A DNA stretch of 64,000 nucleotides from Heterodera schachtii (GCA_023374025.1 SIJG01000025.1:660765-724764), one strand, 5' to 3'; shown: positions 15,401 to 27,144, counted from the first letter of the stretch. Numbers and translations are program-made. The notes: generated by a model from the sequence alone, not told the origin.

Positions 15401-18400
15401 CTTCTTATTCCTTAACATGGGCGGAGAGATGGCCTATATTTTGGAGCAACGATTGCAGGCACTAATAAATTCCGGAATTTTAAAATTTAAAAAATTTCAT
15501 GGGGTAATTAATAAATTATCCTTTGTCTTGCCAGGCCCAAAATGTTGGTGACGAAAAAACCATGAAGGTTTTGTGTGAAATTGTTGCGGTTATGCTGAGC
15601 AAAAGTTTCCTGGACGAACTGTTTGAACCCCGTGAAATGTACACGAGACAAGGACTTCGTCAACACTTTGAGCAAATTGCGCATTCTTCTGTGATGCGCC
15701 TCAACGAGGCCAGGTAGCAAGCATATAATGAGGGGTTCATTACGCGGTTCAGCAAAATTTTTAAAATTTTTTAGCGATTTTAAAAAAATTGAATGATAAA
15801 GTACTAAATTGTTCAAGAGTTTTTCAAAAAAAAACTGAAAATTTTTCGGGGCAGCATGGGCACTTAGATTAAGCCGGATAATGGGGATTTATTAGCAGGA
15901 AATTCCGGATAAAATAGTAAAAAATCGGAACAGAACCAAAGTTCCAATCAGCACGAGTGGAGGTGCGAGACAAAAAAATCCCACGGATATCGGCGGATCT
16001 CGGATTGAAATTGACGAATCATTTCTGATCAAGGAACAAAAAACGCCGCTGATCGCGATCACGTTCCACCCCTGATTCCAAACAAGAAACAGAAATTTAA
16101 ATCTTGGGGATTTTGAAATTTCCGTTACAGTACCGCAGAATTTTAAAGAAAAACCATCACATTACTGTATGAATGGTCGTAATTGGATCAAAAACACATT
16201 AAGCATGGTTAAACTGTTTGATCTGATGACAATGGCAGTCAAATACCAATTTTTGCTGTGCAAAGAGCCGTCAGAAATTGTACTGGTGACAATGAACCAT
16301 TTGGACGGGATGAAGACAATTTTCAAGGACCACCAGGACATCATTGAGCGCATTGATCATGCAAGCAATTTGGTCAGATGTTTTAGCTAATAATTCAATA
16401 AATTCGAAAAAAAATTACTCAATTTAAGCTTATGGACTATTTCGGAGACACTCCTTTATGGGTAATTTCACTAAAAAACAGTACAGTACATATACTGTAT
16501 ATAGATGTTACTGTAATTAAGCAAATGTCCGCAATTCGGTGCGAATTGCTCAATTTTTTGAGTGGAACTCGTGTCAAAGTTTCGCTGATGTTACGAGAAC
16601 ATCGCCAACTTGACGGTAATTATTTAAAATGTGATAATTTTAAATATATACATCAATTTAATTAGTAAAAAATTTGGTATTTTCAATTTTTGATATAAAT
16701 CTAAATAATTTGACAAATCAATATTTTTTGCAAATATTCTAAAGAAAAACAGCCTAAAAAAATTTGCTCGAAAACTTTCCGACCAAAGGGGCCGTTTTAA
16801 TAGAGAGGGCAATTTTTATTTTTTTATAGACGGCCGTTTTGTGCTGTTTCCGGAGGGTGAACAAATTGAACTTCCGTACAATGCGGTGGTGCCGGGCACC
16901 GTCCGCTATGTGGAGAACGGTGCGCTGGTGCGCAGTGAACAGTTTCCGGTGGACGAACAGTTCAAAATCAGCCCAGACTTTTACCAGGTGGCAAATTAAC
17001 GATGTTGGCATTCCCAACATTAAAATGCCAAAAGATTGAGCCGTGGCACGATTGGAGGGGGCAGGCCAAAACGAGCCTTCTTGACTTGGTACCAAAAGAG
17101 CAAAGAAAAAAATGACTCTTCGTTTGGTGCCAAGTCTCGAGATTTTTCATCTAGATGCCAAGACTCTCGAGCATCACAACCACATAATTGAACACAAGCT
17201 TTAGATAACATAAATTTCAACAAGCCCTTACTTTTGGCTTTAATTATTTTTATTTGATCCAAAATTTGAGAACTTTCATTCTCATTACAGTCACGAGAAT
17301 TGTGATGGCGATCAAATTTTAGGTTAAACAAAAATGTAAATATTTTATTTATTAGAGAATATTCAAAAAATTAAAAAAAAAGTAACCAACAATACATACA
17401 TCTCTATCTGTATGTAGGTAAAGCCATCATTAAGCTGTTCACCCATTTTTCCATGTTGTAGATGCTGAGGGCTACCTATCGCTCTGGACAAATTCTAGTG
17501 GGTTTTCTCGCCCACACAATATGTATATATTTCTTAATTTTATTCGGTTATTTTTTCCCCTAATTTTTCATAAATTTTCTAACCCTGCTAATTGACACTA
17601 ATTAACACACTAATACATAGTTTTTTTTTGTTCACTCATTCACTCATTTCTTTTCTTCTCTGTTCACACCATTTGTTGTTGACTAACCCTTTGAATAGGA
17701 CACTAATTTTAAATAACAACCCACACATTTATTTTATTCATATGAAAAAATTTCTGCCAACATAAAAAACAGCTACAGTGGACTTTACGTTTTTTTCATT
17801 CAAATTGGAAAATATGGCATACATAATAGTGGTGAATAAATTCCAGGATCGTACAATGATCCGTGGCACGACATTAGGCCAAAACATGTACAAGATTGGC
17901 GGAGAAGAAGCAGTCCCGGCAAGTTTTTGGAATTATATGGGGGAGGGGGAGTCACGCAATTTTGGCGCCAAAGGGCATATACTTTTCCGAGGCCTGTCCA
18001 AATTATTAAACGCCAAAGGCATCTAATTTTGAGTGAGTGCCAAATTCAGCACAGCCAACTTTTCCGAGGCTTGTGTCCATAATCTGAGATGAAGAAAAAC
18101 AAAATGCAAAAATAATAAATTTTGAACAATCTGGACTCAGATCAGGGAAGCACTTGTGAATATGCAGCAAAAGAATGCCAAAACATGTAGAGCAACAGAA
18201 GATGAACCAAAAAAAGCTGCTGTTGGAGGAACTGGAGATGAACTGGATTTGTTGAGCTTGCTGATCAAGGGTGATCGAAGCAAAACAATCGGCGAAGACG
18301 GGTTCGATTTGGAGCTGTTCGACCAGGACGACAACAACAACGACAACGACGGGGAGGAGCAGGACGTGAATAAGGGCAAAACAACGACGGCACAGCAGAA

Positions 18401-21400
18401 AGCCAAGCGAACACCTTCGCAGCCGAAGGAATCGTCATTGAGCAAAGCGATGAAAGAGGTTTTTAGGGGGATTAAACGACATCCGGAATGTTGCGAATCA
18501 ATTTATCATATTTACTGAGTGAGATAAGACACTTTGACATGATGAGCGGAAGATTTCGAGTCTTGCTCGAGAAAAGTTTTCAAGAATGGTCTCAAGACTT
18601 AACTCCGAGACTCGAAAACTAAGTCCAAAAACCCGAGACATATAGTATTTGAGAGGCTCAAAAAAAACGAGACTTGAGACCCAAAAACCCGAGATTTTCA
18701 CGAGTCGAAACTAAAAAAAAGAGGCTCGAGACACTCGAGCAGCACTAATAATTAGGCATTTAAATTGCCCTGTCGTTAAGATGGACTTAGATCGGGCCAA
18801 GCAAACATCATCAAAAGAAAAGCCGCCGTCCAGAAAAGGTTCCCGTAAGGGAGCACATCTGCTGGAGATGATGGACCAAGAAACTGCAGCCCCAAAAACG
18901 ACCCAAGCGAGAAAGGGGTCCGTTAAGCGGGGCAATTAACACACTAATTGCGTCTTCATCATTAGCCATTGTGAAAAAAAACAGTTTTAGCGAAGAAAAC
19001 AAAATATTTTGAATTGGTTGTCAGTATTAAAGTCTCACTCATTAAATAATGAATGTGATATAATTTGTAGTAAAAAAAAACACAGGGAAATTTAATTAAT
19101 CTGGCAAAATTATTTGTTCAATGTTAATAATAATTAGTGAAATTGGGCGACACCGACTTTTTTGGATCATCGATCCAATCATATTTTTCAAAGAAATATC
19201 AAAATTCCGAAATTTTGTTTCGGCTTTTCTGATTCCAATCCCGTTTTTTCCTAAAAATCTCTATCACGCCCAACCCTCTCTCTCTCGCTCTCTCTTTCTC
19301 TCACCTCTCTCGACCCCTTTCTCATTTCTTCGCTCCTCTGTCTCTCTCTATCTCTCTCTCTTTCTCTCGTTCTCTACCAAATTCACATCCCCCTTCTATT
19401 TCTTCACCATCCCCCCCCCCTCCCCTCTCTACCTGTAATATGCAAGTGTCGGGTTGTGCATCTTCCGTGACTCGAACTTCGTATACGGACTGGACAAAAT
19501 GCACGCGTTGAGCAGGCTCGGCATACACGAAGCGGACGGTGACATTGGCGCGAGAGTGAAGCGGCGACGGATGGCCAAAATCCTCTGCTTGTACTTGAAA
19601 TGTCGACAAATTGTCCATCGGACAATTTGGAAGCTGAATTTTAGCAATAAAATTAAGAGCCCAAATCCAAAAAAATGTCTATCATTAATGCTCTTAACCC
19701 GGTCACGAACACCGATTTTCTGAGGCTTTTCCCAAATTCGATATACGTCAAATCCCTACAAGCCATTTACATAATTATAAGCGCTGTGAGAGAGAAAATT
19801 GTAATTTTTAGCCAGTTTTTGCCAAAAAAATGACCGATTTTGTACATTTTTGGGTCAAATTTTGAAAAAAAATTAAGGCAATTTGTCGTCCGGCGGTACT
19901 GAAAATGCGTCTCCAAGAAAATATTGCAAATTTTAATGAAATTTATTAAGAAAAATGATTTTAAAAAATTTTTAAATATAATTTTTCACCTAAAATTTTT
20001 TAAATTTTTATTTCGAGGGGATCTCCCCCTGGTTATGGGTCTGTCCCCGAAATTCAGGATAATCCGAGCCCATTCAAGAGCCCAGCAGAAGTTCTACCTG
20101 TGAAATAAAAATAGAATACTCACTTTATCCTCGTCAATCAGCAAAATGCCTTGTTCCGGTTCTATGCTAAACATGTCAGTGCCGATTAAGCTGTAACGAA
20201 TGCGTCCGTTCTCTCCCGCGTCCGCATCCGTTGCCACGAGGCGAATGTAATTAACGTAATTAGTGCCATAATCATTTGATGTAAAGCCATCATCATCAAA
20301 ATTGTCATTTGGATTTTCATTGAATTCGTAAATGCCAAGCGTCCATTGCAATTGAAACTGTGTTTGGTTCCATCGTGGAGAATTGTCATTGATGTCCAAA
20401 AGGGTCAAACTGAAAGAATCAAATTACTCTGGGGACCAGAATCCTGGTAAAACTGGCGAGAACCATAATTCAGGACGTGACAAGGATTTTTTGAAATTTG
20501 GAATACAGTAGAGAATATCTTTTTGAAAAGTCGGGATTCGGGATTGAGAATCATGCCGGGAAAGGATTACCGTATCGGATTTATATCCAAGTTTTAATCC
20601 CGACATTTTTTCAAAAGGTTGGGATCGGGATCCTATGAAAATCCCGAAGAGATACAATCCCTTTTGATATCCAAATTTTGTAATTCCGACACTTTTTCAA
20701 AAAAGGTCGGGATCGGGATCGATCACGATTACGTTGCGTCTAAAGACCCAATTTTCTCGACTCTCAATCTCGAGAGATTTTGGCCAGCACGACAAATACA
20801 TACAATGGAAGACACCATACCGAAGTGGGTGGTCAAGCAGTACATCGGATAAGTTTCGCACCAGCAAATCCATGTGCAATGTTGGCATCTGTTCTCGATC
20901 AAATGGTCCGCAGATGATCAGCAAGTAAATGTGTTCAGTGTCAGTTTCACGAAGACAGACCATGGATTGTGCGCCCAACAAAGACAAACTGACAACAAAA
21001 AAGCAAATCTTGGGATAGGAACAATGTCCAATATTGATGCCCAATAATTTCGATCTCTGCTCGAGAATACTCTTGAGATTTTGTAGTCTCGACTTGGAAT
21101 GAAACACCGAGGCCCTAAATAAAAGTCGGAATTCGAAACCCAAAAAATGCCGAAAACCTGAACTCCAAACCCAAAAATGACGTGAGTCGGAATTCCGTCC
21201 CATCCCTGATTTTCGACCTCGGGATCAAGTCTCGGTAATCGCGCTAAACTGACCCTGCGCTGACCTAATAGGCCCCAGGGAGAAAACGCACTTTAAATTA
21301 TCCGAGAAATGTGTTTGTTGATCCTTTGCAATGCCATCGGCACCAATTAAGAAGGGCCGTTCGATGGCAATACGTGCCAAAACATAACCAAGAGGCAATC

Positions 21401-24400
21401 CCTCTGGCACATTTTCACCACTGCCATCGTCCGTCAGCCAAATGACGCTGAGCGACACAGCTAATAAACCATGGATAAAAAGTGAGTGAAATGGCAAAAA
21501 AAAAAATTGGAGAATTTAATTGTATGGCTAAAAAATGCATAAAAATAACCTAAAAATTAAATAAAAAAATATCAAAATCTGCAAAAACTTGACAAAAAAG
21601 AGAAAAAGTTGTTTTAGGTCATTTTCTCGTTTAAAAAAAAATATATTTTTAAATTTTATAAAAATAAGTTAAAATAATTTCCCGAATAAAATGTCTAAGG
21701 AATAGTTGTTTTTCATCAAATATTTTGTACAAATGATTGTTTAATTGTAAATTATTTAAACTATATTGTTTTTTGCCAAAAAAAAATTTGAGAATTTTTG
21801 TTCCAACGAAATGTTAAAAATTAGACGAAGAAAATAGTAATCTGCAAAAAAAGCATATAAATCCATGCCCTATTTATGGCACTTATTTTTGACTTTCACC
21901 ATTTGAAGTGCCATCGAGCACATCGCTTTTGCCATCCACGAACACTTCAACTGTGGTGCTTGACTCCAACGCATTTGGCACGCCCTGATCCCGTGCCCTG
22001 ATCAGCAGATCAAATGTGATCGAATGCTCAAGCATTGGCAATGCTTGGCCCAATGAAAGTGTGCCAGTTTGAGAGTCCAGTTGGAAGGGCGCTGAAGGAA
22101 ATGACGGAATTGGCGGTTGATGGCCGGCAATTGATTGCTACATGGAAAAAACAAATTGCTTCAACAATAATTAACAGCTGATAATTGTCCTTATTTTTAA
22201 GACTGTCCTTAAAATGAAGGACTGACAGAGTTTAGTTGAAAATTTGTAATTGATCAAATTATAAATATATATAATATAATTAGTGCTTACTCGCCTCATA
22301 TTAAAAAAATTAAAGCGCGCCGCCGCCGGGAAACTTATTTTTTTGAAATTATGGTCAAATTTATTAAGTGATTTAACTAAAAATTGCCAATTTTAATTTT
22401 AATTACCGAAATAATGCCGTATTCGACACGACCATTTTCGCCTGCGTCTGGGTCCTTGGCGCCGACACGAAGGATCGGCTTACAAATGGATACATTTTTA
22501 TCCAATTAAATTTTAAAAAAAATATATCGCCAAGATTTTACAATGCCTGGCGCTGTGTTTGGACTGATCCGAGCGCTGTAACGAGGCTGAATGAATTCCG
22601 GATGATTGTCATTGGCATCCAACACCTCAATTTGTACTCGCAACGTGCCAATCCTGTGAAATTTATTGTGTAATTAGCGCCATCCTAAATTGTTTTTCAC
22701 CGTATTTCCTAAAATAGTGCCCCCGGGGGCTTTATTTTTCAGCCCTCCTCAAAAGGGCTGCTTTATTTCAGGGAATACGGTATGTTGAACTTCGGTGGCA
22801 GTCCTCCGTCAATGGCGTCAATTAGCAATTCGTATTTTGACCGGTATTCCCTGTCAAGTCGACCATTTACAGCCAGCTCCAAATCGGCGGCACCGTTCGG
22901 CTTTGTCTGTGCCAGCCGGAACACGTTGTTCACATTACCGGATGTGATACGGTAGCGCTGGACATCGTACGGTGCTGTGTCAGCGTCACGCGCAAGCGGA
23001 AGGCCCAGCACAGTGTTGATGCGCGCATATTCCGAAATTTCGAGCTAAACATATATTTTTGGAATAAATATTATTAATAAATTAACTCATATACTAATGG
23101 GCATATGTATATGTATCAGGGATGTGCTGAGCCAGACAAAATCCGATTCCGATTAAATCGCCGATTCCGATTATGGCCAAAAATCCGATACGGTTTTAAA
23201 ACCGATTACGATTATGGCCCAAAATCCGATTAATTGCGATTCCGATTACGATTCCGATTTTTTTTTAATAATTTTTTCCCAAAAATTTTATTCATAATCA
23301 AAAATTTTTGCTAAATAACAAAAAACTTGATTATATCGGGGAGAATTAATCCGGCACTGCTTTGTGAGAAAAATTTAATTTCAGTCATTATTAGGGTTGT
23401 AAATTATATGGACTATAAAAAGGCAAATATAGACATAAAATATGGACTAAAAAAGCCCGAAATATGGACTAAAAAGCTCAAAAATGTCCAAATATGGACC
23501 AAAATATGGATTAAAAACTGCCAAAAATGTGTTTTAAATCCTCAAAAATTCCAAAAAGGTGTATGTATTCAAATTTGCTCTAATACACTTAAAAAATACA
23601 ATAAACAACCAAAAAATGGATTTAAAACATAAAAATGCAAATTTTTTTATTGTCGTCCATCGTAAAAAAATATTTCTAAGTTTGTCAAAATTTCAAAAAA
23701 ATTCTCATTTAAAAAAATGAAAGGTTCACAAAAATGGCAAAAATATTTATTAAAAATGACGACGAAAAGTCAAATTTTTCGGATTTTTGGGCTTTAATTT
23801 TTAAAAATTTCCAAAAAGTCCATCTTTAGGGGTGTATTTTTCGCTTTTTTTTTGCATTTTTATAGTGAAAATTTGCCAAAAATGGTCGAAATATGGACTT
23901 AAAAACACAAAAATGGAGAAATATGGATTTATTCCCAAAAACCCCCAAAATATGGATTTACATGGTCTAAAAACCTTCACCAAATCAAAAAATTTTAATG
24001 CAGAAATGCTATTTTTGAGCCCCTTTCTTCATAGCATATGCGCAGAAAAAATATGTTAATCCATATAATTTACAACCCTAGTCATTACGTTAAAATAAGA
24101 TTAAAACATTCGTTTCAGAAAACATTTTTTTCAAAATTCATTGGTATTCTCGCTAAAAAAATTCCTTCAAAAGGTCAATTCTTAGGGGTGTAATAATCGG
24201 ATTTCAAGGCAAAATCCGATTACGATTATCCGATTCCGATTATGGCCCAAAATCCGATTAATTGCGATTCCGATTACGATTCCGATTCCGATTCGGCACA
24301 TCCCTGATATGTATGCTTGGCAATTATTCTAAATAATTGTGCCCTTTTAAGTGCAAAGATTATTGGAATTTAACACTTTATAATTTATATCTAATTTTTG

Positions 24401-26099
24401 AAATGTCCTTGAAAAATGGTACCATAACATTGGGAAAAACTTAATTACATACAGCACTAGTATATTGCATTTGTCAGTGAAAGATGTTCTTGAACAAAGA
24501 ATTCTTAATCTAAGCGTCCTTGGAAAAAGGACCTTTCCACGCCTTCAAGTTCAGCATGGCAAGAATTTATATATTTACTACCAGGGATCAGATTTACGGT
24601 TTCCAAATATTTTTGGACTCGGAATTCGGATTGCCAAAATTTTTTGAGGGCGACGGAAAACATCCGTGCTTTCTACCCGAAAATTTTCGTCGGGGAATTG
24701 TGGCGTGTTGTCATTTTCGTCTTGGATTTCAATGATCAGTGAAACAGGGGTTGACCCATCGACGGGAACAGCCAACACATAAAGCTGATGTTCACGCTCA
24801 TAATCCAGGGTTTGGCCATGCCCAAGTGCAATTTCCCCAGTACGTTCGTCAACATGGAGTAACTGAAAAAAAACAATTAAAAAAAGGGAACAATTAAATT
24901 AATTATAAATAATTAATCAGATTTTTATCCAAATCATTTTATATATTTCGCGGAATTCGACACTTTTCCCCAAATATATTGGGTTATAACATAATAATGT
25001 GCCGTTTTTTAATTCATTAAAATTGCTTTAACAATCAAAGAATTAATTTTAACAAATTGTTTATGATGCAAATAAAAAGTTAATGTTTATAATTCAAAAT
25101 AAATTATGTATCCCGATTTGATATGGCAAATTCCTTCCCTTTTAGCCCCAATTTTATGGATAATTTGTCATCTTTGCCCATTATCCAAGGTCATTTTATA
25201 GCGTATAAATTATTATTCGGCATAAAACAAAAAAACGTTGGAGCAGAACAAGGAAATGCTTGCTGCCTGCTGATGCTGTCCACAAAAAGACCTTGCCCAA
25301 ATTGATTGATGGGAAAACTTTTTGTTTCCCACAAAACATAAAAAAAACATTTTAATTTGTTCCATTCAAAATAGTTAATTGATGGAAAGGATTAAAAAAA
25401 TACGGTGTTACCATATTTAAAATTTTTTTTTTTTGTTTCTCTGGCTAACGAGAAAAAAATGAAAGGGGGAAAACCCGAAAACTTTTTGTTTTCTCTTCAG
25501 CGTCCCCTAAAAATTTTTCCGGTGTAATTTTGTAATTTCCCAAAAAATATAGGCGTAATTTTACCCAAAAAAAGATCTATTTAATATGGAAATAAAAAAA
25601 TTCTTTGTTATGAAATTGATACAAATTCTTAAAGTTTTCATTTTTCATTAAGGAGGGAATTCCCAGCCCTCTCCTGGCATGGGCTTGGTCGAGAGTCTCG
25701 ACCTGAGAAAAACTCAATGTTTTAAATTCAAAATGTCGGATTTCGGTTGCCAGTTATTGCTTTATCACTTAATGGACCTCATTTCCGTTTAAAAAAAATA
25801 ATAATTTCTATGAAAATTGAGGAAAATTTAAAAAATGTGCCAATTAAAATTTATTTTAATTATTTTTGATTAATTAATCCCACCTTTTCTGCCGCTCCAT
25901 TGTCTTTGCCATCAATGCTTGGAGGAAATACGATGAAAAAATTCTGTTTTGTTGGGTCCTCCGAGGGTTGGCCATGGATGAAGCCGATACTGTAGCCTTG
26001 TGGTACTGACTCGGACACGCGGAACACACGCTCCAACTCATCGACAGCGGACAAAAGATGGAAAAGATTGACAAAAAATGGAAAAACAATAATAATCAT
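164..26099 (-). CDS. Giant single-pass cadherin, 39 exons, about 3,074 aa
   Basis: Calcium-dependent adhesion receptor at the cell surface. Exons (5' to 3'): 26099-25884, 24862-24677, 23044-22791, 22653-22542, 22478-22407, 22137-21900, 21460-21265, 20988-20800, 20409-20124, 19633-19433, 14775-14538, 13954-13784, 13618-13407, 13135-12842, 12432-12256, 12165-11905, 11852-11682, 11583-11244, 10897-10562, 10200-9836, 9445-9184, 9104-8950, 8875-8748, 8594-8413, 8360-8112, 7841-7698, 7551-7127, 6540-6302, 5922-5652, 5476-5197, 4783-4596, 4274-4007, 3754-3574, 3319-2909, 2607-2433, 2264-1950, 1589-1347, 1056-736, 436-164. The exons sum to 9,225 nt (3,075 codons) and every junction keeps phase. EC linker motifs seen: QDENDNTP, LDANDNHP, LDINDNSP, EDVNNHSP, LDVNDNAP (twice), QDINDNVP, TDRNDNAP, LDANDNAP, LDVNDNGP, LDINDNAP; also DxD and DRE motifs. 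No EGF or LamG domain is visible before the membrane span, which argues against Fat/CDH-4 and for a Dachsous- or protocadherin-like class; that class is inference. Four introns use GC donors. Exon 37 has a run of nine Gln. Confidence 0.9.
4985..5120. repeat. TCTCGAGA-motif element in a cadherin intron
   Basis: Degenerate CTCGAGAC, GAGAGTCGAAACTC and CGAGACTC motifs in both orientations end in CTTCTCGAGCATCACTA. The same end occurs at about 17165, and a similar one (CGAGCAGCACTA) at about 18748. Confidence 0.5.
6050..6125. repeat. 25-bp tandem repeat, three copies, in a cadherin intron
   Basis: AAAAACGGAAATTTTGTAGT units occur in tandem; the third copy is degenerate. Confidence 0.6.
6588..7014. 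mobile_element. MITE-like element with TTTAATACC(G/A)TATTT ends
   Basis: The left end TTTAATACCGTATTTATTG and the reverse complement of the right end (TTTTAATACCATATTTTATT) are similar inverted repeats. The interior has AAAGCCCCCT motifs. It lies in a cadherin intron and is related to the element at 22700 and to the end at 59549. Confidence 0.4.
12661..12766. repeat. 44-bp direct duplication in a cadherin intron
   Basis: CCTCTGTTCTAACTGTCTGT and the 24 bases after it occur twice, 62 bp apart, identical by eye. Recent duplication. Confidence 0.8.
15391..15392 (+). promoter_or_regulatory. Likely trans-splice acceptor of the OSCP1 mRNA
   Basis: TTTTCTATAACAG ends 3 nt upstream of the OSCP1 ATG. 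Such a short leader is typical of spliced-leader mRNAs. Confidence 0.55.
15396..18939 (+). CDS. oscp-1: OSCP1 (organic solute carrier partner 1) homologue, 9 exons, 414 aa
   Basis: Exons: 15396-15458, 15535-15713, 16204-16372, 16429-16461, 16522-16615, 16830-16987, 17847-17918, 18141-18458, 18781-18939; sum 1,245 nt, all phases consistent. The protein opens with MPFLFLNMGGEMAYILEQRL, the hallmark N-terminus of OSCP1. It continues with FLDELFEPREMYT, an IAHSSVMRLNEAS block, KLFDLMTMAVKYQFLLC, a GRFVLFPEG block, LGQNMYKI and a C-terminal LLEMMDQ motif. Vertebrate OSCP1 is close to 390 aa, so this copy looks complete. OSCP1 proteins are linked to solute-transport regulation and, in ciliated cells, to cilia; a role in sensory cilia here is inference. 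Introns 1 and 7 appear to have GC donors. For intron 1 the only GT alternative would leave a 31-nt intron. The whole gene sits in intron 10 of the cadherin gene on the other strand. Confidence 0.9.
17080..17180. repeat. TCTCGAGA-motif element in OSCP1 intron 6
   Basis: GGTGCCAAGTCTCGAGATTT and AAGACTCTCGAGCATCAC form the same kind of motif array as at 4985 and 18548. Confidence 0.5.
18548..18750. repeat. TCTCGAGA-motif element in OSCP1 intron 8
   Basis: A dense array of CGAGACTCG, CTCGAGAAAAG and AAAACCCGAGAC motifs ends in ACACTCGAGCAGCACTAAT. It fills most of the last OSCP1 intron (18459-18780). Confidence 0.6.
19270..19432 (+). repeat. Pyrimidine-rich CTCTCT tract at the start of cadherin intron 10
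   Basis: CT-rich sequence with a C10 run lies directly downstream of the exon 10 donor (as G/A on the coding strand). It is the 5' end of the intron that holds OSCP1. Confidence 0.7.
20520..20745. repeat. GGGATCGGGAT-motif element in a cadherin intron
   Basis: GTCGGGATTCGGGATTG, AATCCCGACATTTTTTCAAA and GGTCGGGATCGGGATCG motifs alternate in both orientations. A related array is at 48880-49005. Confidence 0.5.
22700..22782. mobile_element. Short MITE-like hairpin with CCGTATTT ends
   Basis: An 83-bp inverted repeat runs from CACCGTATTTCC to GGAATACGGTA. Its inner arms are AGCCCTCCTC and GAGGAG-like sequence around GGGGGCTTTATTT. It makes up most of the 137-bp intron after cadherin exon 3 and ends 7 bp from the donor site. 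Confidence 0.55.
23117..24306. mobile_element. hAT-like non-autonomous element A, 1,190 bp
   Basis: The ends are inverted copies of CAGGGATGTGC. They are flanked by an exact 8-bp target-site duplication, ATATGTAT (23109-23116 and 24307-24314), the hAT hallmark. Both subterminal regions are arrays of CGATTCCGATT and ATTATGGCCCAAAATCCGAT. No transposase frame is seen. It lies in intron 2 of the cadherin gene and carries a second element inside it. A related end (CAGGGATGTGATTCGG) occurs at about 52678. Confidence 0.85.
23392..24080. mobile_element. hAT-like non-autonomous element B, 689 bp, nested in element A
   Basis: Terminal inverted repeats of 21 bp (starting TAGGGTTGTAAATTATATGG) match perfectly. 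The flanks are GTCATTAT and GTCATTAC, an 8-bp duplication with one mismatch. The interior is a degenerate array of AAATATGGAC units with no coding capacity. It inserted into element A, so it is the younger of the two. Confidence 0.85.
25884..26099 (-). other. Cadherin exon 1: signal peptide and start of EC1
   Basis: The exon opens with MIIIVFPFFVNLFHLLSA, a hydrophobic signal peptide, followed by VDELERVFRVSESVPQGYSI, the start of a first cadherin repeat (E-x-V-P-x-G strand). This ATG is preferred because a splice acceptor (TTGAACAG) lies 10 nt upstream. The donor is AAG/GTGGGA, phase 0. The next exon carries DERTGEI and the first linker QDENDNTP. Confidence 0.8.
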
Positions 26100-26109
26100 T
26101 CGGATGCTA

Positions 26110-26111
26110 CT
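26110..26111 (-). promoter_or_regulatory. Likely trans-splice acceptor of the cadherin mRNA
   Basis: TTTTTTTGAACAG ends 10 nt upstream of the chosen cadherin ATG. It may be a spliced-leader addition site or the end of a 5'-UTR intron. Confidence 0.5.
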
Positions 26112-27144
26112 GTTCAAAAAAAGAGCAATTAATAATTTAAAAAATTGCTGCAAAAAAAACAATGGACCGGATCAGGGCTGGACGAAATTTTCGTTTTCGG
26201 CACTTTAGGAGAAGCTTCATTTTTGTGTTCCCGTTTTCGTCCGTTCATTTCGATTTTTATATAAAATTAAATTTATGTTTTCATTTTTATTTTCATTTCC
26301 AAAAAAAATTCGATCAGCCTGGGACTGAATCCCATGATTATGCTAAAAGAATGAATATGGCAGCTAAATATGAAGTCTCAATTTGGAGCAGAGTTCTCCA
26401 TGGGCGTCTTTGAAATATGACAGATAATCATTTCTAGGAATGGAAAGCATTTATTAGCGTTTTCTAATTAAAAAGGTACTTATTTCCAAGGACGCCCTTG
26501 CATACAAGTAAATTTTTCACATGAATAAAATCCAATTTATCCGTTATCATCCAAATGACTTCGCTTCAACCTTCTGTAGAAAACCAAATTTCCACGGGAG
26601 ATAACCATAAGCTCTCACATATCCCTTATTAAAGTTATCTGCTGATCGATCAGTGATCACAAGGATTCATTCCCCGTAATGAAAGGAATAGACACAGGCA
26701 CATAAATTAGCAAATTTAATGGGCCAATAATGAATGAACGAACGCACGCGCCAGCCCCATTCTCTGCCTTAATGGATTTGGAAGAAAAGGGGGGATATGG
26801 GGAGGGGGAGGCTCAGTCTTCGACGGGTTAAGGTCATTTCTCCAAATGTGACCACGACCATCATTAACAGCCCCCCCCCCCTCCCTACCCCCAGCAAATT
26901 TAAAATTTTCATGGGGGGGGGGGGAAAGTGACAATCCGACGAAGAAATCCAAAATCAAGAATCCGTCCTTTTCCTCCTCATCTATGCAATTTACGACCTA
27001 AGTGATGAAGATGGGGTCTTTGAAAACAATGTTGTTGTTGTTGTGTTGATGATGTACTTGTGCGAGAATTATTGCGCCAATATTCAAGAGTTAATTGGAC
27101 ATACCAGCAGGACGGAATTAAAAAATTTTGCAAAAAAAAAAATC

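Noticed and set aside
15504..15534. GT donor at 15504 for OSCP1 intron 1
   Set aside because: It would make a 31-nt intron and insert residues absent from OSCP1 proteins; the GC donor at 15459 restores the conserved RLQ-AQN join.
17919..18026. OSCP1 ending at the TAA at 18024 after ...LNAKGI
   Set aside because: The GCAAGT donor at 17919 joins in phase to 18141, which carries the conserved C-terminal region including LLEMMDQ; ending at 18024 would lose it.
26162..26340. Possible fourth hAT-like element (CAGGGCTGGACGAAA start)
   Set aside because: The right end and the 8-bp flanks match poorly (GGACCGGA versus GGACTGAA), so it is mentioned only as a degenerate repeat.
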